A DNA stretch of 64,000 nucleotides from an uncultured Piscinibacter sp. (GCF_937952055.1 NZ_CALFYO010000033.1:62001-126000); one strand, 5' to 3'. Numbered from the stretch's first letter, positions 45,269 through 53,400 are shown. Notes: a model not told the origin generated them from the sequence alone. Made by a program: numbers and translations.

Positions 45269-46805
45269 CGAACAGTCCCTTGTGCTGCTCGCGCAGCAGG
45301 TTCTTCTGCACCTTGCCCATGGTGTTGCGCGGCAGCGCGTCGACCACGAAGCAGTGTTTGGGCACCTTGAAGTTGGCGATCTTGCCCTTGAGCTCGGCGA
45401 CCAGCGCGGCCGCGTCTGGCTTCGCGCCGGGCTTGGCGACCACCACCGCCACCACGCCCTCGCCGAAGTCGGGATGCGGCACGCCGATCACCGCGCTCTC
45501 GGCCACGCCGTCCATCTCGTTGAGGTAGCCCTCGATCTCGGCCGGGTAGACGTTGTAGCCGCCGGTGATGATCAGGTCCTTGCTGCGGCCGACGATGGTG
45601 ACGTAGCCGCGTTCGTCGACCTTGCCCACGTCGCCGGTCTTGAACCAGCCGTCGGCGGTGAACTCCTCCTTGGTCTTCTCCGGCATGCGCCAGTAGCCCT
45701 TGAAGACGTTCGGGCCCTTCACCTCGATGCCGCCGATCTCGCCGGTCGGGCAGGGCTGGCCCTGCTCGTCGCTGACGCGCAAGGCCACGCCGGGCAGCGG
45801 AAAGCCCACCGTGCCGCCGCGGCGCTCGCCGTCCTCCGGATGGTACGGATTCGAGGTGAGCATCGCCGTCTCGCTCATGCCATAGCGCTCGAGGATGGTG
45901 TGGCCGCTGCGCTCGCGGAACTCGTTGAAGGTCTCGATGAGCAGTGGCGCCGAGCCGGCGACGAACAGGCGCATGTTCCGGCAGGCCTCGCGACCGAAGC
46001 CGGGTTCGGCGAGCAGGCGCACGTACAGCGTCGGCACACCCATGAACACGGTGGCCTCGGGCAGTCGCCGGACCACCGCGGCGGGGTCGAACTTCGCGAA
46101 CCAGATCATCTTGCTGCCGTTGAGCAGCGCGCCGTGCGAGGCGACGAACAGGCCGTGCACGTGGAAGATCGGCAGCACGTGGATGAGCACGTCGCCGGGC
46201 ACCCAGCCCCAGTAGTCCTTCAGCACCCGGGCGTTGGACAGCAGGTTGCCGTGCGTGAGCATCGCGCCCTTGCTGCGCCCGGTGGTGCCGCTGGTGTAGA
46301 GGATGGCCGCGAGGTCGTCCGCCCACTTGGTCGCCGGCGTGTGGGTGTCGGCATGGTGCGCGGCGCGGTCGAGCAGGGTGCCGGTGCGGTCCTCGTTGAG
46401 CGTGAAGACATGCTGGGTGCCCGCCTTGAAGGCGATCTTCGACACCCAGCCGAAGTTCCTGCCCGAGCAGACCACCACGCTGGGCTCGGCATTGCCGATG
46501 AAGTACTCGATCTCGGCGGCCTGGTAGGCAGTGTTCAGCGGCAGGTAGACGTAGCCGGCGCGCAGCACGGCGAGGTAGAGCAGCAGCGCCTCGACCGACT
46601 TCTCGGTCTGCACCGCCACGCGCGCGCCGGAGGGCAACTGCAGCGACGCCAGCAGGTTGGCCATCATCGCCGTGGCGCGTTCGATGTCGCGCCAGGTGTA
46701 GAAGAGCGGCGCGCCGGGTCCGTCGGCCGTCTCGATGGCGGTGGCGTCGAGGTCGTCGGGGAAGGCCTCGCGCAGGGCGACGAACAGGTTCTGGTGGCTG
46801 GTCAT
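45261..46805 (-). CDS. matB: Malonyl-CoA synthetase (acyl-AMP ligase family)
   Basis: 514 residues from ATG 46805 (MTSHQNLFVALREAFPDDLD) with GGAG in front; a more distal in-frame ATG at 46826 overlaps hydratase codons. Adenylate-forming enzyme: P-loop LYTSGTTGRSKGAML, RYGMSETAMLTSNPY, GWFKTGDVGKVDERGY, IITGGYNVYPAEIEG and the catalytic lysine in RNTMGKVQKNLL. The RYGMSETAM context and the partner mcd gene point to MatB: malonate + ATP + CoA to malonyl-CoA. Last large gene of the malonate operon. Confidence 0.92.
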   Translation of the reverse strand: MTSHQNLFVALREAFPDDLDATAIETADGPGAPLFYTWRDIERATAMMANLLASLQLPSGARVAVQTEKSVEALLLYLAVLRAGYVYLPLNTAYQAAEIEYFIGNAEPSVVVCSGRNFGWVSKIAFKAGTQHVFTLNEDRTGTLLDRAAHHADTHTPATKWADDLAAILYTSGTTGRSKGAMLTHGNLLSNARVLKDYWGWVPGDVLIHVLPIFHVHGLFVASHGALLNGSKMIWFAKFDPAAVVRRLPEATVFMGVPTLYVRLLAEPGFGREACRNMRLFVAGSAPLLIETFNEFRERSGHTILERYGMSETAMLTSNPYHPEDGERRGGTVGFPLPGVALRVSDEQGQPCPTGEIGGIEVKGPNVFKGYWRMPEKTKEEFTADGWFKTGDVGKVDERGYVTIVGRSKDLIITGGYNVYPAEIEGYLNEMDGVAESAVIGVPHPDFGEGVVAVVVAKPGAKPDAAALVAELKGKIANFKVPKHCFVVDALPRNTMGKVQKNLLREQHKGLFGA

Positions 46806-46822
46806 GGGGGCTCCGGGCCGCG

Positions 46823-47614
46823 TCATCCCCTCTGGAAGCGCGGCGTTCTCTTTTCGATGAAGGCCATCACGCCTTCGCGGTGCTCGTCGCTGTCCGCATA
46901 GGCGTAATGGGCCAGGCGCTCGATCTCGCCCGGGCCGCCGGCCGCGATCTGGCGCAAGGTGCGCTTGTTGATGCGTGCCGCCTGCGGCGACAGCAGCGCC
47001 AGCGCCCGGGCGCGCGCGAGCGTGTGTGTGGCGACCTCGGCGTCCGGCACGACGGCGTGCACCAGACCGTGCTGCAGCGCCGCGACCGCGCTCAGCAACC
47101 GCGCCTCGAGCAGCATCTCGCGCAGCAGCGCAGCACCGGCCAGGCGCGCGACCACCTGCAGCTCAAGCGGTGCCATCGGGAAGCCCAGCTTCGCGATCGG
47201 CGCGCCGAAGCGGCTGCCCTCGCCGCAGACGCGGATGTCGCAGCAGGCGGCGATCTCCAGGCCGCCGCCGATGCAGTGACCCTCGATCTGCGCGAAAAGC
47301 GGGATGTCGCAGGCCAGCATGGCGTGCAGCGCCGGCGCGACGACGTTCTCGTGGAAGTCGCGCAGCGACGACTCCTCGAAGCGGAAGCTGGCGAACTCGA
47401 CGATGTCGCCGCCGGCGGCGAAGTGGCGGTCGGCGCCGCGCACGATGACCGCGTGCGGCGCCTCGTGCGCCGGCAGCTGCTGCAGGTGCAGCATCAACGC
47501 GTGGAGTTCGCGCCACATCGCGATGTCAATCGCGTTGAGCTTGTCCGGGTTGGCCAGCGTCAGGTGGGCGACGCCCTCGACGTCGCCGCGCTCCAGCGTG
47601 ATCGAGCCGGGCAT
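46823..47614 (-). CDS. Enoyl-CoA hydratase/isomerase family protein
   Basis: 263 residues from ATG 47614 (MPGSITLERGDVEGVAHLTL). The frame extends upstream as MASERPGATE, but that is translated repeat sequence. Crotonase fold with AAGGDIVEFASFRFEE and IEGHCIGGGLEIAACCD oxyanion loops. The usual catalytic glutamates are replaced around GAPIAKLGFPMAP, so the reaction is uncertain; decarboxylase or hydrolase activity is possible. It sits between the Bug protein and matB in the malonate operon. Its start codon is the last three bases of the 82-bp repeat. Confidence 0.87.
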   Translation of the reverse strand: MPGSITLERGDVEGVAHLTLANPDKLNAIDIAMWRELHALMLHLQQLPAHEAPHAVIVRGADRHFAAGGDIVEFASFRFEESSLRDFHENVVAPALHAMLACDIPLFAQIEGHCIGGGLEIAACCDIRVCGEGSRFGAPIAKLGFPMAPLELQVVARLAGAALLREMLLEARLLSAVAALQHGLVHAVVPDAEVATHTLARARALALLSPQAARINKRTLRQIAAGGPGEIERLAHYAYADSDEHREGVMAFIEKRTPRFQRG

Positions 47615-47693
47615 CTCAGTGGCGCCCGGCCGTTCCGAAGCCACTGAGCGCCCCCGCGGGGGGCCGCGAACGAAGTGAGCTTGGGGGCCTCAT
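47612..47693 (-). repeat. 82-bp intercistronic repeat, copy B
   Basis: Same length as the copy at 7680-7761 and 72 of 82 bases identical. The inverted repeat TCAGTGGC ... GCCACTGA is perfect here (15-base spacer), and CCCCCGCGGGGG forms a second small palindrome. It fills the interval between the Bug-protein stop (47697) and the hydratase gene, and supplies that gene's ATG. Confidence 0.8.
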
Positions 47694-47696
47694 GGT

Positions 47697-48683
47697 TCAG
47701 TCCAGCTTGGCGCCCGAGGCCTTGACCACCTCGGCCCAGCGCTTCACCTCGCTGGAGACGAACTTGCCGAAGGCCTCGCCGTAGAGATTGGGGGCGTCCG
47801 CGCCGAGGTTGGTCCAGGTGGCCTTCAACTCTTCCGAGTTCAGCGCCTTTCGCATCTCCGCCTGCATCGTGTCGACGATCTCCTTGGGCGTGCCCTTCGG
47901 CGCCCACAGGCCGTACCAGGTGGCGACCTGGTAGCTGCCCAAGCCGCTCTCCTTGGCGGTGGGCACGTTCGGGAAGCCGGGGTTGCGCGCCTCGCTGGCC
48001 ACCGCGATGGCCTTGATGCGGCCACCCTTGATGTGCGCGGCCGACGAACCCAGGCCGTCGAACATCATGTCCACCTGCCCCGCGATCAAGTCCTGCAGCG
48101 CCGGGCCGGCGCCCCGGTAGGGGATGTGGGTGACGAAGGTCTTCGACTGCAGCTTGAACAGCTCGCCGGCGAGATGGTGCGAGGTGCCGTTGCCCGCCGA
48201 GCCGTAGTTCAGCTTGCCCGGGTTCTTGCGGATCTGCTCGAGCAGGCCGGCGAGGTCGTTCGCCGGCACGCGCTGCGGATTGACGACGATCACCTGCGGC
48301 ACGCTGGAGATGATGCCCACCGGCACGAAGTCGGTCTCGATGTTGTAGTCGAGCTTGGGGTACATCGACGGCGCGATGGTGTGATGCACCGCGCCCATGA
48401 AGAAGGTGTAGCCGTCCGCCGCGGCCTTGGCGGCCACGCCCGCACCGACGGTGCCGCCGGCGCCGCCCTTGTTGTCGATGACGAACTGCTTGCCCATGTT
48501 CTTCGTCATCTGCGCGAACAGCGGCCGCGCGAACGCATCGGTGCCGCCGCCGGCCGGGAAGGGCACGACGATGGTCACCGGCTTGGTCGGCCAGGCCTGG
48601 GCAGCGGCCCAGGGGGAGGCGGCAGCGAGTGCGGCGAGGACGAGGGTGGCGCGTCGCAGGCGGGATGGCAGCGGGCGGTTCAT
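47697..48683 (-). CDS. Bug-type (TctC-family) periplasmic solute-binding protein
   Basis: 328 residues. Signal peptide RATLVLAALAAASPWAAAQA, then the family start WPTKPVTIVVPFPAGGGTDA and the motifs QFVIDNKGGAGGTVGAGVAA, GKLNYGSAGNGTSHHLAG and HIPYRGAGPALQDLIAGQVD. Bug proteins bind carboxylates in the periplasm. No TctA/TctB membrane subunits are nearby, as is common for the large orphan Bug families of Burkholderiales. Its place suggests it binds malonate or a related dicarboxylate (inference). Confidence 0.92.
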   Translation of the reverse strand: MNRPLPSRLRRATLVLAALAAASPWAAAQAWPTKPVTIVVPFPAGGGTDAFARPLFAQMTKNMGKQFVIDNKGGAGGTVGAGVAAKAAADGYTFFMGAVHHTIAPSMYPKLDYNIETDFVPVGIISSVPQVIVVNPQRVPANDLAGLLEQIRKNPGKLNYGSAGNGTSHHLAGELFKLQSKTFVTHIPYRGAGPALQDLIAGQVDMMFDGLGSSAAHIKGGRIKAIAVASEARNPGFPNVPTAKESGLGSYQVATWYGLWAPKGTPKEIVDTMQAEMRKALNSEELKATWTNLGADAPNLYGEAFGKFVSSEVKRWAEVVKASGAKLD

Positions 48684-48712
48684 GGGGTGTCTCCTTGCTT
48701 GTGGTGTGTGGA

Positions 48713-50011
48713 TCAGAGCAGTGCGGTCAGCAGCCGTGACTGTGCCACTTCTCCGTGGACGAACTTCTCATGGTGCGACTCGACCTTGTCCAGGTCGTAC
48801 AGGTAGTTGACCATCATGCCGAAGGACTGGCGCAGGCCCTTGGCGGAGAGGTCGCCGAGCGGGTCGAGCCGCTCCAGGCGTGCACCGTTGTCGAGGTGGA
48901 AGCGGGCCACTGGATCGCCGCCGGCGCTGGTGGCGTGCCAGCCCAGGTAGTAGGCGGCCAGACGCAGCAGCGCCTGCGTGGCGTCGGGCGGCAGGGCGCG
49001 CAGCGTGGTCGCCTGGGTCAGGCGGTCGAACTCGCCGGCGCAGGCCGCGGAGAGGCTGGCCAGGGCCTCGGCCAGGCGTTGCGCGCGCGTCTTGCTCAGC
49101 CCCTCGCAAGGCGCGCCGGCACGAACCCAGCGCGCGAAGCCGGGGATCGGCGACAGCGTGCAGAAGGTCTTGAGCTGCGGCAGCTCGCGCTTGAGCGCCT
49201 CGGCGACCCGCTTGATGAGGAAGTTGCCCATCGACACGCCCTTGAGGCCCGGCTGGCAATTGCTGATCGAATAGAACGCCGCGACCTTGAACTGATTCTC
49301 CGGCAGCGGCGTCGAGGCCTTGTCGATCAGCGGCGCGATCGCCTCGGGCATGGCCGGCAGCAGCGCCACCTCGACGAAGATCAGCGGCTCGTCGGGCAGC
49401 TGCGGGTGGAAGAAGGCGAAGCAGCGCCGGTCGGGCTGCAGGCGGCGGCGCAGGTCGTCCCAGCCGTCGATCTGGTGCACCGCCTCGTGGCGGATGATCT
49501 GCTCGAGCAGTTGCGCCGGCGAGTTCCAGTCGACCCGCTTCAGCTCCAGGAAGCCGGGGTTGAACCAGCTCGACAGCAGGTGCAGGAAGTCGGCCTCGAC
49601 GGCTTGCAGCTCGGGCTGCCTGTTCAGTCGCGGCAGCAGCGCGCGGCGCATCGCGACGATGCTCGAGGTGCCGCCGGGCGAACGGTTGATGCGCCGCAGC
49701 AGCTCCTGGCGCGGCGGCTCGGCGCTGCGCGTGAGTTGCGCGAGGTTGGCCGCGTTGGGCGCTTCGGCGTAGGCCTGGGCGCGCTTGAGCACCAGCTTCG
49801 GATCGGGGCTGAAGTCGCGCGCGAGCCGCTCGAAGAAGCTGCCCTGCTCGTCCTCGGGCAATTCGCGAAAGCGCGCCACCAGCTCGCGCGCAATGGCCAC
49901 GCTGTTCGCCTCGCCGCGTTCCGAGAGCAATCGGCGGCAGTCGATCAGCAGGCCGCGCAGGTGGTGGGCGCCCTTGACCTTGCGCGCGGCGCTCTTCAGC
50001 TCATCCAGCAT
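48713..50011 (-). CDS. mcd: Malonyl-CoA decarboxylase
   Basis: 432 residues. The N-terminal helical domain (1-~120) is followed by the GNAT-like catalytic domain with VDWNSPAQLLEQIIRHEAVH, RRCFAFFHPQLPDEPLIFVE, VAAFYSISNCQPGLKGVSMG and TLSPIPGFARW, all hallmarks of MCD. It converts malonyl-CoA to acetyl-CoA and CO2, completing malonate use with MatB. It overlaps the upstream regulator gene by 11 bp. Called matA in the rhizobial system. Confidence 0.94.
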   Translation of the reverse strand: MLDELKSAARKVKGAHHLRGLLIDCRRLLSERGEANSVAIARELVARFRELPEDEQGSFFERLARDFSPDPKLVLKRAQAYAEAPNAANLAQLTRSAEPPRQELLRRINRSPGGTSSIVAMRRALLPRLNRQPELQAVEADFLHLLSSWFNPGFLELKRVDWNSPAQLLEQIIRHEAVHQIDGWDDLRRRLQPDRRCFAFFHPQLPDEPLIFVEVALLPAMPEAIAPLIDKASTPLPENQFKVAAFYSISNCQPGLKGVSMGNFLIKRVAEALKRELPQLKTFCTLSPIPGFARWVRAGAPCEGLSKTRAQRLAEALASLSAACAGEFDRLTQATTLRALPPDATQALLRLAAYYLGWHATSAGGDPVARFHLDNGARLERLDPLGDLSAKGLRQSFGMMVNYLYDLDKVESHHEKFVHGEVAQSRLLTALL

Positions 50012-50690
50012 GGGGCGTCCCTTCGGATTTCTCGTGCTGGCGCAGCGCCTTCAGCGCGGCGAGCTGCGCCAGCAGGTGGTCGTGCATGACCCGCTCGGCG
50101 CGCGCGGCGTCGTGCTGCACGATGGCGTCGAGCAGCACGCGGTGCTCGTTGATGGAGGCTTCGATGCGTCCGGGCCAGCTCAGCTGCCGGCCGCGCAGCA
50201 GGCGCACGAAGCGGCGCAGGTCGCCGGTGGCACGGTCGAGCCAGCGGTTGCCGGCGAGCGCCTGCACGGCGGTGTGGAACTCGTGGTTGGCGCGGTAGTA
50301 GGCCTCGATGTCCTGCGCTGCGGCGTGCTTCTCGAGCTGCTCGTGCAGTCCCTGCAGTCGGCGGACGTCGGCGTCGCTCGCCTTGCGCACCGCCTCGTAG
50401 GCGCAGCGCCCTTCCAGCAGCGCCATCACCGGCAGCAGTTCGTCGGCCTCCTCTTCCGCGATCTCGGCCACCCTGCAGCCCTGGCGCGGCACCGGCACCA
50501 CCAGCCCTTCGGCCGCCAGCACCTTCAGCGCCTCGCGCAGCGGCGTGCGGCTGATCTGCCACTCGCGCGCCAGCGCCAGCTCGTCGACCCACTGGCCGGG
50601 GGCGAGCTGGCGCTCGAAGATCATGCTGCGCAGCCGGGTGGCCACTTCTTCGTGCAACGAGGACGGGCGCAGCGGGATCGGATCGACCAT
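50001..50690 (-). CDS. matR: GntR-family (FCD-domain) regulator of the malonate operon
   Basis: 229 residues. An N-terminal winged helix-turn-helix (HEEVATRLRSMIFERQLAPG, ISRTPLREALKVLAAEGLV) is followed by the all-helical FCD ligand domain with metal-type histidines (ANHEFHTAVQALAGN, MHDHLLAQLAALK). First gene of the operon and overlapping mcd, so a local regulator, likely responding to malonate or malonyl-CoA. An AT-rich imperfect palindrome is 32 bp upstream. The symbol is by analogy with rhizobial MatR. Confidence 0.85.
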   Translation of the reverse strand: MVDPIPLRPSSLHEEVATRLRSMIFERQLAPGQWVDELALAREWQISRTPLREALKVLAAEGLVVPVPRQGCRVAEIAEEEADELLPVMALLEGRCAYEAVRKASDADVRRLQGLHEQLEKHAAAQDIEAYYRANHEFHTAVQALAGNRWLDRATGDLRRFVRLLRGRQLSWPGRIEASINEHRVLLDAIVQHDAARAERVMHDHLLAQLAALKALRQHEKSEGTPHAG

Positions 50691-50721
50691 GGGTTCTCTG
50701 CCGTCGGCGGATGCCTCACTC

Positions 50722-50745
50722 TACAATTACTAATTCATAATTACA
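50722..50745. promoter_or_regulatory. Putative GntR operator/promoter of the malonate operon
   Basis: An AT island in very GC-rich DNA. On the minus strand it has TGTAATTA ... TAATTGTA half-sites (6 of 8 symmetric) separated by 8 bases. TTGTAA and TAGAGT on that strand are 17 bases apart and could serve as -35 and -10 elements, so a bound regulator would block the promoter. It lies between the divergent matR and sigma-54 activator genes. Confidence 0.5.
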
Positions 50746-50814
50746 AGCGCATCGATGGCGCCGTGGTGACATCCCCGGCGATCGGGGGTGGTGCCGCTGC
50801 GCTGGAGGGCTAAA

Positions 50815-50833
50815 GTGTCCGCCTTTCCGACAC
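50815..50833. promoter_or_regulatory. Inverted repeat TGTCCGCC-type, upstream of the sigma-54 activator gene
   Basis: GTGTCCGCCTTTCCGACAC is a near-perfect inverted repeat (GTGTC/GACAC arms) ending 9 bp before the activator ATG. A closely similar palindrome is at 52337 just past the same gene. Candidate binding site of the activator itself, placed for autoregulation. Confidence 0.45.
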
Positions 50834-50842
50834 GCCGCCGCG

Positions 50843-52312
50843 ATGCCCGTCAACCCGCACGCCCTGCCGCTCGATGCCGACAGCCTGATCCGCCTGGCCG
50901 CGCAGTCGATGTTCGACACCTTCGCGCAGACCGCGATGGGCATGATGGTGGTCGACCGCCAACACCGCATCGTCTGGATCAGCGAGGGCTACAAGCGCTT
51001 CCTGCCGGCGCTGGGCCACGCCGAGGAGGACTTCGTCGGCCGCCGCGTCGAGGAGGTCGTGCCCAACACGCTGATGGCGCAGGTCATCGAGAGCGGCCAG
51101 CCCATCCTCGTGGACCTGCTCACCAACCAGGCGGGCACCTTCCTCGTCAGCCGGTTGCCGCTGCGCGACGCGGCCGGCCAGGTGATCGGCGCGATGGGCA
51201 TGGTGCTGCTCGACCACCCCGAGACGACGATGCAGCCGCTGATCGGCAAGTTCAGCCGCCTTCAGCGCGACCTCGACAACGCCCGCCAGCAGCTCGCCGA
51301 GCACCTGACGCGCGAGCGCCGGCCCAAGCACACCATCACCAGCTTCATCGGCGCGAGCGCGCCGGCGATGGAGGTCAAGCGCCAAGCGCGGCGGGTGGCG
51401 CAGACCGACAGCACGGTGCTGTTGCTCGGCGAGACCGGCACGGGCAAGGAACTGCTCGCCCATGCCATCCATGCGGCCAGTGCACGCGCCGCCAGGCCCT
51501 TCGTCGGAGTGAACATCGCCGCGGTGCCCGACACGCTGCTCGAGGCCGAATTCTTCGGCGTGGCCGGCGGCGCCTTCACCGGCGCCGACCGCAAGGGCCG
51601 CGACGGCAAGTTCAAGCTGGCCCACGGTGGCACGCTGTTCCTCGACGAGATCGGTGACATGCCGCTGCCGCTGCAGGCCAAGCTGCTGCGTGTGCTGCAG
51701 GAGCAGGAGGTCGAGCCGCTGGGCAGCAACCAGGTGCAGCACGTCGACGTGCGCGTCATCGCCGCCACCAGCCGCGACCTCGCGGCCATGGTGCGTGCAG
51801 GCAGCTTCCGCGCCGACCTGTTCTACCGTCTCAACGTGCTGCCGATCCGCGTGCCGCCGCTGCGCGAGCGGCTCGCCGACCTGGAGGCGCTCGCCGACGG
51901 GCTGGCCGACGACATCGCGCGGCGCAGCGGCATGGCGCACAAGGGGCTGGCCCCCGACGCGCTGGACCTGCTGGCGCGCCAGCCCTGGCCAGGCAACATC
52001 CGCGAGCTGCGCAACGTGCTCGAGCAGGCCAGCCTGATGACGGACGACCCGGTGCTGGAGGCGCGGCACTTCGAGGCGGTGCTCGGGGAGCACGAGCCGG
52101 TGATGGCAGCGCCGCGCGCTGCCGCACCCGTCGCGCCGCTCGCAGTGGGCGTACCGAAGATCGCCGGTGTGAAGTCGCTGCCGCAGGCGGTGGCGGAACT
52201 CGAGGCGCAGGCGATCCGCGAGGCGCTGGCCGCCACCGGCGGCAACAAGCTGGCGGCGTCGCGCCTGCTCGGCATCTCGCGCGCCACGCTGTACGAAAAG
52301 CTCGCGCCATGA
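50843..52312 (+). CDS. Sigma-54 interaction domain transcriptional activator with PAS sensor
   Basis: 489 residues. N-terminal PAS domain (~15-130, TAMGMMVVDRQHRIVWISEG). The AAA+ domain has Walker A LLGETGTGKELLAH (~195-208), the sigma-54-contacting loop GGAFTGADRKGR (~242), Walker B GGTLFLDEIGDM and the arginine-finger region FRADLFYRLNVLPIRVPPLR. The C-terminal Fis-type helix-turn-helix is KLAASRLLGISRATLYEKL. It is a bacterial enhancer-binding protein without a receiver domain, so it senses a ligand directly. A strong -24/-12 promoter at 53329 serves the ABC operon downstream. Overlaps the next reading frame by 4 bp. Confidence 0.92.
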   Translation: MPVNPHALPLDADSLIRLAAQSMFDTFAQTAMGMMVVDRQHRIVWISEGYKRFLPALGHAEEDFVGRRVEEVVPNTLMAQVIESGQPILVDLLTNQAGTFLVSRLPLRDAAGQVIGAMGMVLLDHPETTMQPLIGKFSRLQRDLDNARQQLAEHLTRERRPKHTITSFIGASAPAMEVKRQARRVAQTDSTVLLLGETGTGKELLAHAIHAASARAARPFVGVNIAAVPDTLLEAEFFGVAGGAFTGADRKGRDGKFKLAHGGTLFLDEIGDMPLPLQAKLLRVLQEQEVEPLGSNQVQHVDVRVIAATSRDLAAMVRAGSFRADLFYRLNVLPIRVPPLRERLADLEALADGLADDIARRSGMAHKGLAPDALDLLARQPWPGNIRELRNVLEQASLMTDDPVLEARHFEAVLGEHEPVMAAPRAAAPVAPLAVGVPKIAGVKSLPQAVAELEAQAIREALAATGGNKLAASRLLGISRATLYEKLAP

Positions 52313-53298
52313 ACCGCGACCGACTAAAAACCAAACACTGTCCGCCTCTCGGACAGTATGTGCCCGGAATCTGTCCAAATCTCGTGCAAAAAGCGGGCAC
52401 CGTGCTGGTGCTCGGCCTGGCGCTGAACGGCGTGGCGCACGCCGCCGTCCGCTCGCTCGAGAACGACGAGGAGCGCAGCGTGCGGGTGCTGCTGCGCCAG
52501 GAGGCGCTGGGCTACGAGAACGGCGAAGGCGTCGAGCGCAACCCCGCCAAGGCCGCCGCGCTGTACTGCAAGGCGGCGCGGCTGGGTGATGCCGATGCGC
52601 AATTCAACCTCGGCTGGATGTACGCGAACGGCCGCGGTGTCGAGCGCAGCGACGCCACCGCCGCCTTCTTCTTCCACGCCGCCGCCGAACAGGGGCTGGA
52701 GCAGGCGGTGCGCATGCTCGCCACCGTGGGCGGCCCGCCGAACTACGTGCCCGACTGCATGATCGACCACGCCCCGCCGCAGATGGCCGAGCTGCGGCCG
52801 AAGGCCGTGCCGCTGGCGGCGCGGCCCGAGGTGATCCCGCCGGACGCGCCGCGGCACATCGTCGAGATCGTCAAGAAGCATGCGCCGCAGTACAAGCTGT
52901 CGCCGCAGCTCGTGCTCGCCTTCATCAAGGTCGAGTCCAACTACGACACCATCGCGCTGTCGCCGAAGAACGCGAAGGGGCTGATGCAGCTGATCCCGGA
53001 GACGGCCGAGCGCTTCGGCGTGAGCCGGCCGTACGACGCCGAGCAGAACATCCGCGGGGGCATGGCCTACCTGCGCTGGCTGATGGCCTACTTCGAGGGC
53101 AACGTGCCGCTGGTGGCCGCGGCCTACAACGCCGGCGAGGGCGCGGTGAACCGTTACCGCGGCGTGCCGCCGTATGCCGAGACGCGCGCCTACGTGCTGC
53201 GCATCCTTGCCGGCTTCAGCCGCATCAGCCATCCGTACGACGCGAGCGTGACGGGCCCGTCGCCGCAACTGCCGCAGATGCGCTCGATGGGGCGCTGA
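52309..53298 (+). CDS. Lytic transglycosylase with Sel1-like repeats
   Basis: Up to 329 residues from the ATG overlapping the activator stop. A GTG at 52383 would begin directly with a signal peptide (VQKAGTVLVLGLALNGVAHA) and is an attractive alternative. Sel1-like repeats at ~75-145 (KAAALYCKAARLGDADAQFN). The C-terminal SLT domain has the catalytic glutamate in FIKVESNYD, GLMQLIPETAERFGV and AAYNAGEGAVNRYRG. It cleaves peptidoglycan in the periplasm. The palindrome at 52337 lies in its first codons, arguing for the downstream start. Confidence 0.85.
   Translation: MNRDRLKTKHCPPLGQYVPGICPNLVQKAGTVLVLGLALNGVAHAAVRSLENDEERSVRVLLRQEALGYENGEGVERNPAKAAALYCKAARLGDADAQFNLGWMYANGRGVERSDATAAFFFHAAAEQGLEQAVRMLATVGGPPNYVPDCMIDHAPPQMAELRPKAVPLAARPEVIPPDAPRHIVEIVKKHAPQYKLSPQLVLAFIKVESNYDTIALSPKNAKGLMQLIPETAERFGVSRPYDAEQNIRGGMAYLRWLMAYFEGNVPLVAAAYNAGEGAVNRYRGVPPYAETRAYVLRILAGFSRISHPYDASVTGPSPQLPQMRSMGR
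52337..52357. promoter_or_regulatory. Inverted repeat TGTCCGCC-type, downstream of the activator gene
   Basis: A perfect inverted repeat: ACTGTCC, spacer GCCTCTC, GGACAGT. It shares TGTCCGCCT(T/C)TC with the site at 50815. A partial further site (TGTCCAAATCTCGTGCA) begins 33 bp downstream of its TGTCC. It lies 25 bp past the activator stop and about 0.97 kb before the sigma-54 promoter. Confidence 0.5.
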
Positions 53299-53328
53299 GC
53301 CTCGGCCCAGGGTTTCCACGGTGCCTCG

Positions 53329-53344
53329 TGGCACGTGCCTTGCC
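53329..53344 (+). promoter_or_regulatory. Sigma-54 (-24/-12) promoter of the ABC/3HB operon
   Basis: TGGCACGTGCCTTGCC matches the TGGCACG-N4-TTGC consensus exactly, with the required 10 bases between GG and GC. It lies 57 bp upstream of the substrate-binding-protein ATG at 53401. It overlaps a palindrome (GGCACGTGCC), and an adjacent GTGCC-TCGT-GGCAC hairpin lies just before. A matching activator gene lies 1 kb upstream on the same strand. Confidence 0.85.
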
Positions 53345-53400
53345 TCCTCGGTGGGACGGGCCACGAGCCCCTTCCCCAACACGACACGGAGACACACCGC

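Noticed and set aside
43272..46901. Plus-strand frame of about 1200 codons opposite exeA and matB
   Set aside because: Same kind of mirror frame, with Ala/Arg/His/Gln-rich low-complexity sequence; the minus-strand genes carry clear catalytic motifs.
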